Shown here one piece after another: positions 56,620 through 64,000 of a DNA stretch of 64,000 nucleotides. Both the position numbers and the translations under genes were made by a program. Positions within the stretch are counted from its first letter, which is position 1. The number at the start of each line of letters is the position of its first letter. The notes under the pieces are model-generated. The model searched no databases. It saw nothing but the letters and a program-made list of their open reading frames with translations, and had not been told where the DNA came from. This stretch comes from Synechococcus sp. CS-1328 (GTDB lineage Bacteria; Cyanobacteriota; Cyanobacteriia; PCC-6307; Cyanobiaceae). The stretch lies in NCBI RefSeq assembly GCF_025128095.1, contig NZ_JAHLYT010000019.1, forward strand, positions 28,811 to 92,810, given 5' to 3'.

Positions 56620-58125
56620 ATGGCGCTCAGCTTCGCGGAGCTCCAGGCCCAGCTACGGCAGGGCTGGGGTGGCCACTGGGGCGATCACGGCGATCGGGCT
56701 GACGCCCAGTTCGATCAGCTGGTGGTGCCCTCGCTCACCATGGAGGAGCACCAGATCCAGCTGGTGACCGGCGTGCACCACTACGAGGAACGCCAGCTCT
56801 TCAACCTGATCCGGCTGCGCCATCCAGGCGTGCGGGTGGTGTACGTGACCAGCACGCTGCTGCCTGACTTGGTGGTGGATGCGGTGCTGGAGCTGTTGCC
56901 CGGCATGCCGGCGTCCCATGCCCGCCGCCGGTTGCACCTGTTCGACACCAACGACGCCTCACCGCGGCCGCTCACCGCCAAGCTCCTGGAGCGGCCGGCC
57001 CTGTTGGCCCGCATCCGCGAGCAGCTGCGGCCAGGGCGCAGCTTTCTGAGCTGCTACACCGTGACCGATCTGGAGCGGACTCTCTCCGAGCGCCTGCAGG
57101 TTCCGCTGCTGGGTTGCGATCCCGCTCTGGCCCGATGGGGCACCAAGGCCGGCAGCCGTGAGCTGTTTGCCCGCTGCGCTGTGCCCCATCCTCCAGGCAG
57201 CGCGGTGATGTTCACCCTGGAGGACCTGGCGGCAGCGGCCGTGGATCTCTGGGATCACAACCCAGGTCTGCAGCGGCTGGTGGTGAAGCTCAACGAGGGC
57301 TTCAGCGGCGAGGGCAATGCCAGGCTCGATCTCGAGCCCCTCGATCTGCCCGGCCGCAGCTCCGGCGAGCGCCTGGTCGTGATGCGGCAGGCCCTGGAGC
57401 GATTGCCGATGCCGAGCCAGCACTGGCAGGAGCTGCTGGCCCGGCAGGGGGCCCTGGTGGAGGCCTGGCTGGAGGGGGGCGAGCAGCAGAGCTCCCCCAG
57501 CGTGCAGGGGATGATCCATCCCGATGGCTTCGTGGAGGTGCTCTCCACCCATGAGCAGCGGCTGGGCGGCAGCTCCGGCCAGACCTTCGAGGGGTGTTCC
57601 TTTCCTGCCCATGCCGCCTACCGCCTGCCGCTGATGGAGATGGGCCAGCGCATCGGTGAGGCCCTCGCCGCCGAAGGGGCGCTGGAGCGCTACGCCGTCG
57701 ACGTGGTGGCCCGGCGGTTCTCGGACCGTTGGGATCTGCAGGCCATCGAGGTGAATCTGCGCCAGGGGGGAACCACCCATCCCTTCATGGCCCTGCGCCA
57801 CACCACCAGCGGCCGGCTCGATCCCGCCACTGGCGCCTTCCTCTCCCCCTCGGGCCAGGCCCTCTATTACGAGGCCACCGACAACCTCTGCGATCCCCGC
57901 CTGCGGGGGCTGCTGCCGGAAGATCTGATCGATCTGGTCGCCGAAGCAGGGTTGCACTTCGATCCGGCCCATCTGCGCGGCAGCCTCTTCCATCTGCTCG
58001 GTTGCCTGTCGCAATACGGCAAGCTCGGCATGACCTGCATCGGCCGCAGCGCCGAGGAAGCCGCAGCGGTGTATCAGGGCACCCAGGAGGCCCTGCTGCG
58101 GGGGGCGGAGCGATTGCAGGGCTGA
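56620..58125 (+). CDS. ATP-grasp peptide-ligase-like protein (PGM1-related)
   Basis: 501 residues. N-terminal half (about 1-190) holds a PGM1-type domain: FNLIRLRHPGVRVVYVTSTL and LLPGMPASHARRRLHLFDTN; the second half is an ATP-grasp fold with LVVKLNEGFSGEGNARLDL (nucleotide loop), ALVEAWLEGGEQQSSPSVQG and the metal-binding LQAIEVNLRQGGTTHPFMAL. Actinobacterial PGM1 is a peptide ligase making pheganomycin; cyanobacterial homologues are common and unassigned. No precursor peptide gene is apparent nearby. The next gene is a small coiled-coil protein, 95 bases downstream. Confidence 0.85.
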   Translation: MALSFAELQAQLRQGWGGHWGDHGDRADAQFDQLVVPSLTMEEHQIQLVTGVHHYEERQLFNLIRLRHPGVRVVYVTSTLLPDLVVDAVLELLPGMPASHARRRLHLFDTNDASPRPLTAKLLERPALLARIREQLRPGRSFLSCYTVTDLERTLSERLQVPLLGCDPALARWGTKAGSRELFARCAVPHPPGSAVMFTLEDLAAAAVDLWDHNPGLQRLVVKLNEGFSGEGNARLDLEPLDLPGRSSGERLVVMRQALERLPMPSQHWQELLARQGALVEAWLEGGEQQSSPSVQGMIHPDGFVEVLSTHEQRLGGSSGQTFEGCSFPAHAAYRLPLMEMGQRIGEALAAEGALERYAVDVVARRFSDRWDLQAIEVNLRQGGTTHPFMALRHTTSGRLDPATGAFLSPSGQALYYEATDNLCDPRLRGLLPEDLIDLVAEAGLHFDPAHLRGSLFHLLGCLSQYGKLGMTCIGRSAEEAAAVYQGTQEALLRGAERLQG

Positions 58126-58220
58126 GTCTTGGCTGGGCCGAGCCATTGCAGAGCTCAGCCATGGGTGGCCAGGGGAGAGGCGACCGGCCAGGATCGAACC
58201 AGACACGCCGTTTCGCCGCG

Positions 58221-58673
58221 ATGGCACCCGCCTCCAGCAGTCGAAGCCCCTCCCTGCCCGAGGCACCCCTGTGGGTTCCCTGGCTTCTGGTGGGCATCTC
58301 CACGATGCTCGTGGTGCTGTTCGTGGTGATCCTCGGCAAGTACCGCGAGCAGAGCCGCAGTCTGCGCCAGCTGCGCGATCGGGTCGAAGGGCTGGAGAAC
58401 TCCCGCGCCCTGGAGCGCACCACGATTCTGGAACAGCAGCTGCGCAGCACCTCCGAGCGGCTGCGCAAGCTCGAGCGCCTGGAAGGATCGATCGCCAATC
58501 TGCAGGGTCAGCAGGAACGGCTGCGGGTCGAAGTCCGCCAGATCAGCCGCCGCCAGCTGCCTCCCGAACTGGAGATCCCCCCCGCCGTGGAGGCACCGGC
58601 CTCGTCGAGTCCCGCCCCAGCCCCACCGGCGCCGGCGACGAGCAAACCAACCAAGCCGGCCGTCACCCCCTGA
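58221..58673 (+). CDS. single-pass membrane protein with coiled coil
   Basis: 150 residues, ATG 58221. A TM helix VPWLLVGISTMLVVLFVVIL (about 19-38), then a charged coiled coil to about 115 (REQSRSLRQLRDRVEGLENS, LEQQLRSTSERLRKLERLEG) and a Pro/Ala/Lys tail. Likely a periplasm- or cytoplasm-projecting scaffold of unknown role. Possibly co-transcribed with the ATP-grasp gene. Confidence 0.72.
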   Translation: MAPASSSRSPSLPEAPLWVPWLLVGISTMLVVLFVVILGKYREQSRSLRQLRDRVEGLENSRALERTTILEQQLRSTSERLRKLERLEGSIANLQGQQERLRVEVRQISRRQLPPELEIPPAVEAPASSSPAPAPPAPATSKPTKPAVTP

Positions 58674-58680
58674 CAGGGGG

Positions 58681-59529
58681 TCAGCCCTTGACGGCGTCGC
58701 CGCTGGCGTTGGGCAGGATGTAGCGCTGCAGGCCGATGAACAGCACCAGGACGGGCAGGATCGAAACCACCGAACCCGCTGCCACCAGACGCCAGTCGAG
58801 CGAGAAGCTGCTGGCCAGTTGTTGCAGCCCCAGCGGCAAGGTGTAGAGCTGAGGGTCGTCGAGAATCACCAGGGGCCAGAGAAAATCGCTCCAGGTGCCG
58901 ATGAACACGAACATCGCCAGGGTGATCAGATCAGCCCGAGCCGCCGGGATCATCACGTTCCACCACTCGCCCAGGGGGGTGCAGCCATCGATCCGGGCGG
59001 CCTCTTCAAGCTCCACGGGCACCCCCAGGAAACTCTGACGCAACAGGAAGATGCCGAAGGCGGTGGCCGCCTGGGGCAGGATCAGGGCCCAGAGGGTGTT
59101 GCGCAGGCCGATCTGCACCATCAGCAGATACAGCGGAATCATCACCACCTGAAAGGGAATCAGGATCGTGGCCACCACCAGGGCCAGCACAAGACCGCGA
59201 CCGGCGAAACGCAGCCGCGCCAGGGGATAGGCCGCCAGGGAACAGAACAGCAGATTGGCCAGCACCGCCAGGGCACTGACGATGGCGCTGTTGCGCAGGT
59301 AGAGACCGAGCGGATTTTCTGTGAACAGCCGCCCGTAGGCCTGCAGGCTCGGCTGGGCCGGCAGCAGGGCCGGCGGGCTGGTGAAGATGTCCTCGGCGGG
59401 TCCCTTGAGCGACGTGCTCACCAGCCACAGCAGGGGCAGGAGCATCAGCAGGGCCACCAGCAACAGCACCGCCAGCTGCAGGCCACTGGCGAGGGAGGGA
59501 CGGGACCGACCGCGGGCGGAACGGGACAT
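58681..59529 (-). CDS. sugar ABC transporter permease (MalG/UgpE type)
   Basis: 282 residues with six membrane helices. Carbohydrate ABC transporter inner-membrane subunit: N-terminal LQLAVLLLVALLMLLPLLWL, periplasmic loop FTSPPALLPAQPSLQAYGRL and the cytoplasmic EAA loop ELEEAARIDGCTPLGEWWNV, which docks the ATPase. Usually encoded with a second permease (MalF-like), a binding protein and an ATPase; none is adjacent, so it is an orphan that probably shares components elsewhere. Its product may import glucosylglycerol, trehalose or a related osmolyte (inference). Confidence 0.92.
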   Translation of the reverse strand: MSRSARGRSRPSLASGLQLAVLLLVALLMLLPLLWLVSTSLKGPAEDIFTSPPALLPAQPSLQAYGRLFTENPLGLYLRNSAIVSALAVLANLLFCSLAAYPLARLRFAGRGLVLALVVATILIPFQVVMIPLYLLMVQIGLRNTLWALILPQAATAFGIFLLRQSFLGVPVELEEAARIDGCTPLGEWWNVMIPAARADLITLAMFVFIGTWSDFLWPLVILDDPQLYTLPLGLQQLASSFSLDWRLVAAGSVVSILPVLVLFIGLQRYILPNASGDAVKG

Positions 59530-59586
59530 GGCGCGGCGGATCGGGGGTCCCTGAAGCGGCTGAAGGCTAGCCGGGGCCGCACCGCC

Positions 59587-59889
59587 TCAAGGCTGGGAGG
59601 CCGAGCGCTGCAGAAGGCGCAGGAAGGTCTCCATCGAGCCCAGAGCCAGCACGACGCAGAGCAGATTCACCGCCCAGCTCAGCAGATAGAGAACCGGCAG
59701 AACCGCGCTGGCCACGCCCGCCTGCATCGACGTGAACAGAAAGTCGAAGGCGCCGTCGAGCACCGAAAACAGCGTTGCTGTCAACATGGCCAAGGCAGCC
59801 TGAAAGGCGCTGCTGGCCCCGAGCGGATCGGAGTCATGGGCCAGGAAGCGAGCCACGCCCATCTGGAAGCTCGCCACCAGGAACAGCAC
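59587..59889 (-). CDS. hypothetical membrane protein
   Basis: 100 residues, GTG start at 59889. Three hydrophobic segments (FQAALAMLTATLFSVLDGAF, AGVASAVLPVLYLLSWAVNL, LLCVVLALGSMETFL) and a basic end. No motif recognised; no ATG exists in frame upstream. Lies between the permease and leuA on the same strand. Confidence 0.55.
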   Translation of the reverse strand: MLFLVASFQMGVARFLAHDSDPLGASSAFQAALAMLTATLFSVLDGAFDFLFTSMQAGVASAVLPVLYLLSWAVNLLCVVLALGSMETFLRLLQRSASQP

Positions 59890-59924
59890 CGCGTTGCAGC
59901 AGCAGCAGGGCGCGGCCCATCGAT

Positions 59925-61550
59925 CTAGAGCCTCGGCATCTCGGCCACCGGCAGGGGCGCCTTCTGGGGATGCAGAGGGGCTCGCTGGGCTCCGGCCACG
60001 AGGCGATTGAGCGCGTTCACGAAGGCCTGGGCCGCCGCCACCACGATATCGGTGTCGGCGGAATGGCCGGAGTAGAGCACCCCGGCGGCCCGCAGGCGAA
60101 TCGTCACCTCGCCCATGGCATCGATGCCCTCGGTGACCGATTTGACGCTGAACTCCACCAGCTCATTGGGCACCTGGGCCAGTCGGTTCAGGGCCTGACA
60201 GACCGCATCCACAGGGCCCGTGCCGATGGTCGCCTCGGTGCGTTCGGCGCCATCGGCCGTCTGCAGGGTGACGGTGGCCGTGGGCTGCAGCCCCGTGCCG
60301 CAACTCACCTGGACCCGCTTGAGGGTGAAACGGGCCTCATCCTGCAGCTGCACCTGCTCGCTGACGATCGCCTCAAGGTCGCGGTCGCTGATCTCGCGCT
60401 TGCGGTCGGCCAGCTCCTTGAAGCGGGCGAAGGCGTCGTCGAGATCCTCGCGCTCGAGGGTGTAGCCGAGTTCCTCCAGTCGGGCGCGAAAGGCACTGCG
60501 GCCGGAGAGCTTGCCCAGCGAGATGCGGTTGTCGCTGAGCCCCACGGTGCGGGCGTCGATGATCTCGTAGGTGAGGCGGTTCTTGAGCACGCCGTCCTGA
60601 TGGATGCCCGATTCGTGGGCGAAGGCATTGGCCCCCACAATCGCCTTGTTGGGTTGCACCGCCATACCGGTGAGGTTGCTCACCAAGCGCGAGGTCTTGG
60701 TGATCTCCTCCGTGCGGACGCCCGTGAGCGGTTCGGTGCTGTCTGCCGGTCGGCCCAGGAAGGGGTTGAAGTAGCTGCGCCGCACGTGCAGGGCCATCAC
60801 CAGCTCCTCAAGAGAGGCATTGCCGGCCCGCTCGCCGATGCCATTGATCGTGCATTCGAGCTGGCGGGCGCCGTGCTTGACGGCCTCGAGGAAGTTGGCA
60901 ACGGCCAGGCCGAGGTCGTTGTGGCCGTGCACCGAGATCACGGCCTGGTCGATGTTGGGCACGTGGGCATTGATGCCGGCGATCAGCGCACCGAATTCCG
61001 ATGGCGTGGCATACCCCACCGTGTCGGGGATGTTGATCGTGGTGGCCCCGGCCCGGATCGCCGCCTCGATCACCTCGTACATGAAGTCCGGATCGGAGCG
61101 GCCGGCGTCCTCGCAGGAGAACTCGACGTCGTCGACCAGCGAGCGGGCGTACGCGACCATCTCAGCGGTGATCGCCAGCACCTCGGCGCGGGATTTGCGC
61201 AGCTTGTGCTCCAAGTGGATGTCGCTGGTGGCGATGAAGGTGTGAATGCGGCGGCGGACCGCCGGAGCCACGGCGTCGGCGCAGGCCTTGATGTCGCCGC
61301 GGGCGGCGCGGGCAAGGCCGCAGATCACCGGTCCCTCAGGGGTGCCGACGCTGGCGGCGATGCGCTGCACGGCGTTGAAGTCGCCGCTGCTGGCGAAGGG
61401 AAAGCCGGCCTCAATGATGTCCACACCAAGCCGGGCCAGCTGCTGGGCGATGGCCAGCTTCTCCTCGAGGTTGAGGCTGGCACCGGGCGACTGCTCGCCG
61501 TCGCGCAGGGTGGTGTCGAAGATCAGCACCCGGCCGGGATCGCGGGCCAT
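59925..61550 (-). CDS. leuA: 2-isopropylmalate synthase
   Basis: 541 residues. Condenses 2-oxoisovalerate with acetyl-CoA, first committed step of leucine synthesis. Start [20 protein letters not shown] with the metal/base residues, [38 protein letters not shown] with the metal-binding Hx[20 protein letters not shown], and the C-terminal LeuA allosteric domain for leucine feedback ([20 protein letters not shown]). Full length. A doubled AGTTAAG motif lies just upstream. Confidence 0.97.
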   Translation of the reverse strand: MARDPGRVLIFDTTLRDGEQSPGASLNLEEKLAIAQQLARLGVDIIEAGFPFASSGDFNAVQRIAASVGTPEGPVICGLARAARGDIKACADAVAPAVRRRIHTFIATSDIHLEHKLRKSRAEVLAITAEMVAYARSLVDDVEFSCEDAGRSDPDFMYEVIEAAIRAGATTINIPDTVGYATPSEFGALIAGINAHVPNIDQAVISVHGHNDLGLAVANFLEAVKHGARQLECTINGIGERAGNASLEELVMALHVRRSYFNPFLGRPADSTEPLTGVRTEEITKTSRLVSNLTGMAVQPNKAIVGANAFAHESGIHQDGVLKNRLTYEIIDARTVGLSDNRISLGKLSGRSAFRARLEELGYTLEREDLDDAFARFKELADRKREISDRDLEAIVSEQVQLQDEARFTLKRVQVSCGTGLQPTATVTLQTADGAERTEATIGTGPVDAVCQALNRLAQVPNELVEFSVKSVTEGIDAMGEVTIRLRAAGVLYSGHSADTDIVVAAAQAFVNALNRLVAGAQRAPLHPQKAPLPVAEMPRL

Positions 61551-61553
61551 GGC

Positions 61554-61581
61554 AGTTAAGTCGGAATGAGTATGAGTTAAG
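61554..61581. promoter_or_regulatory. direct AGTTAAG repeats upstream of leuA
   Basis: AGTTAAG occurs at 61554-61560 and 61575-61581, 21 bases apart (two helical turns), with extended similarity to the following TCGGA/CGGA. On the leuA strand these lie 4 and 25 bases before the ATG and bracket an AT-rich CATACT. Could be an operator or leader element; nothing supports a specific regulator. Confidence 0.35.
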
Positions 61582-61587
61582 CGGAGT

Positions 61588-62142
61588 CTAGGGGGTCGCC
61601 TGGGCCGCCCCCTGGCGCTGGAACACGGGCGACTGCAGGGCCTCGGCCTTTTCGAGGCGGTCGCGCAGGCTGGCCAGATCGACGAAGCGATCGGCGGCGT
61701 TGCGCAGTTCCCGCGCCACCATCCCCTCGGTGCTCATCACCACGATGCGCAGGCCCCGGGCCCGCAGCACCTCCACCAGGCGCTCCAGGTCACGGCTGCC
61801 GCTCAGCAGCCAGACCTCGTCGGTGCGGCCGGCCACCGCCATCAGATCGATGGCGATCTCCACCTCGAGATTGGCCCGCCCGTAGTGGCGGGTCTCCGTG
61901 TCGCCGCCGCCGAACTCCCGCAGCGGCCTGGTGCGCACGGTGAAGCCCAGGCTGGTGAGAGCGTCCCGGAAGGGGCGCTGATCGGTGTGATCCTTGAGGC
62001 CCGCGTACCAGAAGGCGCTGGCTGGTTCCCCACCCGCCTGCTCGCGGGCCAGCTCCAGCAGGCGGCGGGGATCGAAGAACCAACCCAGCTTCTGCTGGGC
62101 ATAAAACATGCCGTGACCGTCAACCGCCAGGACCAGCTGCAT
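61588..62142 (-). CDS. NYN-domain (PIN-like) ribonuclease family protein
   Basis: 184 residues. LabA/DUF88-type NYN fold: [20 protein letters not shown] (first acidic residue), [33 protein letters not shown] motif [20 protein letters not shown] (catalytic Asp) and [19 protein letters not shown], with [19 protein letters not shown] closing the site. Three acidic residues are in place for metal-dependent RNA cleavage. LabA in Synechococcus elongatus affects clock output, but many NYN proteins have other roles, so I do not call it labA. Lies 37 bases before leuA on the same strand. Confidence 0.88.
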   Translation of the reverse strand: MQLVLAVDGHGMFYAQQKLGWFFDPRRLLELAREQAGGEPASAFWYAGLKDHTDQRPFRDALTSLGFTVRTRPLREFGGGDTETRHYGRANLEVEIAIDLMAVAGRTDEVWLLSGSRDLERLVEVLRARGLRIVVMSTEGMVARELRNAADRFVDLASLRDRLEKAEALQSPVFQRQGAAQATP

Positions 62143-62207
62143 GGGGTGGAGGGCGACAACGTTCAGCCTAGGGGCGAGGCCTACACTGCCTGGATCGCCG
62201 CAAGCCC

Positions 62208-63776
62208 ATGGCCGCAGGGAATCTGGCCCTGGTGCTCCACGCCCATCTCCCCTACGTGCGTTCGGGGGATCCGGGCTCCCTGGAGGAAGACTGGTACTTC
62301 CAGGCGCTGCAGGAGTGCTACCTGCCCCTGGTGGCCATGCTCGAGGCGGCAGCGGCTGATCCTCAGCAACAGCCGCGCCTCACCCTGGGGCTCTCCCCCA
62401 CCCTGCTGTCGCTGCTCTGCGACCCTGATCTGAACGCCCGCTTCCCGGCCTGGCTGGAGCAACGGCAGCAGCTCCTGGCTCTGGCGCCCTCCAGTCACCG
62501 GGCCGCGGCCCTGGATCTGGAGGTGCGCCTCCAGGCCGCAGCCGACCAGTTCCGCGCCAGTGGCGGCACCCTGCTGCCTCGCTTCCGGGCCCTGCAGCAA
62601 CGGGGGGTGCTGGATCTGATCACCTGCGCCGCCACCCACGGCTATCTGCCGCTGCTGCGCCACACCCCCGAGGCGGTCCGCGCCCAGCTGCTCACCGCCA
62701 TCCGCGAGCACCAGCGCCTGCTGGGGGAGCGACCCCTCGGCATCTGGTTGCCGGAATGCGCCTATTACGAAGGCCTCGATCAGGTGATGGTCAGCGCCGG
62801 CCTGCGCTACTCCCTGCTCGACGGCCACGGTCTGCTGCATGCCCTGCCCAGACCCAGGTACGGCGTCTACGCGCCGATCTGCTCGCCGGCGGGCGTGGCT
62901 TTCTTCGCACGCGACAGCGCCTCCACCCTGCCGGTCTGGAGTGCGAGCGAGGGCTATCCCGGCGATCCGGTGTACCGCGAATTCCACCGCGATCTCGGCT
63001 GGGATCTGAGCGATGCGGTGCTTGAGGAGGCCGGCATCAGCAGCCGCCGGCCGCTCGGTCTGAAGCTGCACTGTGTGAGTGGCCGCGACTGCCCCTTGGA
63101 GCGCAAGCGTCCCTACGACCCGGCTGCGGCCCAGGCTCGCCTGGCGGACCATGCCGCCGCCTATCTGGCCGGGCGCACCGAGCAGCTGCAGGCCCTGGGC
63201 TCGGCCATGGACAGGCCGCCGCTGCTGGTGGCCCCGTTTGATGCGGAGCTGTTCGGCCACTGGTGGTTCGAGGGGCCGGGCTTCCTGGCGGAGCTGTTCC
63301 GTCAGTCGCCCGGCAGCGGCGTGCGCTTCTGCCATCTGCGCGAGGTGCTGACCGGTGGGGATCAGCTCCAGGTCTGCCGGCCCTCCCCCTCCAGCTGGGG
63401 TCAGGGGGGCTATCACGACTACTGGCTGAACGACACCAACGCCTGGGTGATTCCCCAGTGGCATCGCGCCTCCCAGGCGATGGTGCGGCGGGTGAACCGC
63501 GGCGTGGGCAGCGAACGTCAGCGCGATCTGCTCACCCAGGCCGGCCGGGAGCTGCTGCTGGCCCAGAGCTCCGACTGGAGCTTCATCCTGCGGGCCGGCA
63601 CCACCACCGATCTGGCGCGCGAGCGCATCCACCGCCATCTGGATCGTTTCTGGCGGTTGATGGAGGCGATCGATCAGGGCAACGACGAGTTGAATGCCAC
63701 CTGGCTGGCTGCAGTGGAAAGGGAAGATGGCCTGTTCCCCCTGCTCAATGCCGCCGACTGGGCCAGCCTGCAGTAA
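62208..63776 (+). CDS. GH57 alpha-glucan branching-type enzyme
   Basis: 522 residues. Family 57 glycoside hydrolase: LALVLHAHLPYVRSG at the start, CAATHGYLPLLRHTPEAVRA (conserved region 2), GIWLPECAYYEG with the nucleophile Glu (near 183), APFDAELFGHWWFEG with the acid/base Asp, and a C-terminal helical domain (SDWSFILRAGTTTDLARERI). This is the archaeal/cyanobacterial branching enzyme-type layout (DUF1957); alpha-1,6 branching or glucan hydrolysis are both possible. Divergent from the NYN gene by 65 bases. With glgX and malQ it completes a glycogen-handling set. Confidence 0.9.
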   Translation: MAAGNLALVLHAHLPYVRSGDPGSLEEDWYFQALQECYLPLVAMLEAAAADPQQQPRLTLGLSPTLLSLLCDPDLNARFPAWLEQRQQLLALAPSSHRAAALDLEVRLQAAADQFRASGGTLLPRFRALQQRGVLDLITCAATHGYLPLLRHTPEAVRAQLLTAIREHQRLLGERPLGIWLPECAYYEGLDQVMVSAGLRYSLLDGHGLLHALPRPRYGVYAPICSPAGVAFFARDSASTLPVWSASEGYPGDPVYREFHRDLGWDLSDAVLEEAGISSRRPLGLKLHCVSGRDCPLERKRPYDPAAAQARLADHAAAYLAGRTEQLQALGSAMDRPPLLVAPFDAELFGHWWFEGPGFLAELFRQSPGSGVRFCHLREVLTGGDQLQVCRPSPSSWGQGGYHDYWLNDTNAWVIPQWHRASQAMVRRVNRGVGSERQRDLLTQAGRELLLAQSSDWSFILRAGTTTDLARERIHRHLDRFWRLMEAIDQGNDELNATWLAAVEREDGLFPLLNAADWASLQ

Positions 63777-64000
63777 GCGAAAGCGTACTGAGCCTGGCCT
63801 GGCGCCGGCGGCTCAGCTCACTAGGAGTTTGTCGCCCAAAACCAGCAGCGCCAGCGAGCACAAGCACGTGCTGAACCAATGGTCTTGGTTATCGGCATCT
63901 CAATGCCGGTGTTTCCGGCCAATCGTCGGCTGCAGCAGGCACCGGCAGCCAGAGGTGCTGTCCCCTCAAGCTGCCAGTGCTGCTTTGAACCTGAACAACT
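63777..64000. other. right-edge region without assignable gene
   Basis: 224 bases after the GH57 stop. GC-rich with a short AT-rich part near 63820-63900. A plus-strand frame from ATG 63903 runs off the window for 32 codons but has no recognisable start signal or family; I do not call it. Confidence 0.3.

Noticed and set aside
59775..61559. 594-residue plus-strand frame opposite leuA
   Set aside because: Antisense shadow; leuA is complete and well conserved.
63903..64000. Plus-strand frame running off the right edge
   Set aside because: Only 32 codons visible, no ribosome binding site, no family resemblance.

Overview
The window looks like the chromosome of a GC-rich unicellular picocyanobacterium of the Synechococcus/Cyanobium (alpha-cyanobacterial) type. 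Evidence: a short KaiB-domain sasA kinase, ferredoxin-NADP reductase petH with a truncated CpcD-like N-terminus, the divinyl reductase bciB, the zwf-opcA pair, a group 2 sigma factor, PAP/fibrillin, CbiT and cobyrinate a,c-diamide synthase, and dense, often 1-4 bp overlapping genes. A complete bidirectional NiFe hydrogenase cluster argues for a freshwater, estuarine or mat-type strain rather than an open-ocean one (inference). I see no transposase, integrase, prophage, rRNA or CRISPR array.

Layout. 1-5 kb: glycogen debranching enzyme glgX (minus), a metal-ligand-less beta-lactamase-fold protein, HU with a clear terminator, glutamyl-Q tRNA(Asp) synthetase, a DnaJ-type zinc-ribbon protein and two small proteins. 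5.4-15.7 kb is the most interesting block: a stand-alone copy of the HoxF N-terminal 2Fe-2S domain, ATGA-coupled to an ADP-forming acyl-CoA synthetase/GNAT acetyltransferase, convergent with a class II histone-deacetylase-like protein, then hoxE-hoxF-hoxU-hoxY-hoxH-hoxW-hypA as one tightly coupled operon. 15.7-25.9 kb: TerB-like protein, DOMON-like and kinase pair, 2OG-Fe(II) oxygenase, fibrillin, cdsA, cbiT plus a PLP decarboxylase-like protein, ubiB. 25.9-33 kb: a 15-bp tandem-repeat hairpin region, sigma factor, pseudouridine synthase plus RodZ-like HTH protein, malQ-bciB, LCP protein. 33-41 kb: prs and a GH10-like protein, aminopeptidase N, small secreted and beta-rich proteins, sasA, tRNA-Glu. 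41-49.7 kb: SRPBCC protein, petH, zwf-opcA, cobyrinate synthase, acylphosphatase, histidine phosphatase, membrane protein. 49.7-64 kb: RecD-like helicase/DUF212/crtE operon, folD, 7TM-HD phosphodiesterase, J-domain membrane protein, ATP-grasp ligase, orphan sugar ABC permease, leuA, NYN nuclease, GH57 branching-type enzyme.

How it works together. Glycogen turnover (glgX, malQ, GH57 protein) feeds the oxidative pentose phosphate pathway (zwf, opcA) to make NADPH; petH and Hox exchange electrons with ferredoxin and pyridine nucleotides; the ADP-forming acyl-CoA synthetase could make ATP from acetyl-CoA during dark fermentation while Hox releases H2. An acetyl-lysine writer/eraser pair sitting directly upstream of hox suggests acetylation-linked control. 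A second theme is a set of at least eight loci of short tandem repeats with the same 15-bp period but different sequences, mostly at gene ends and convergent junctions.
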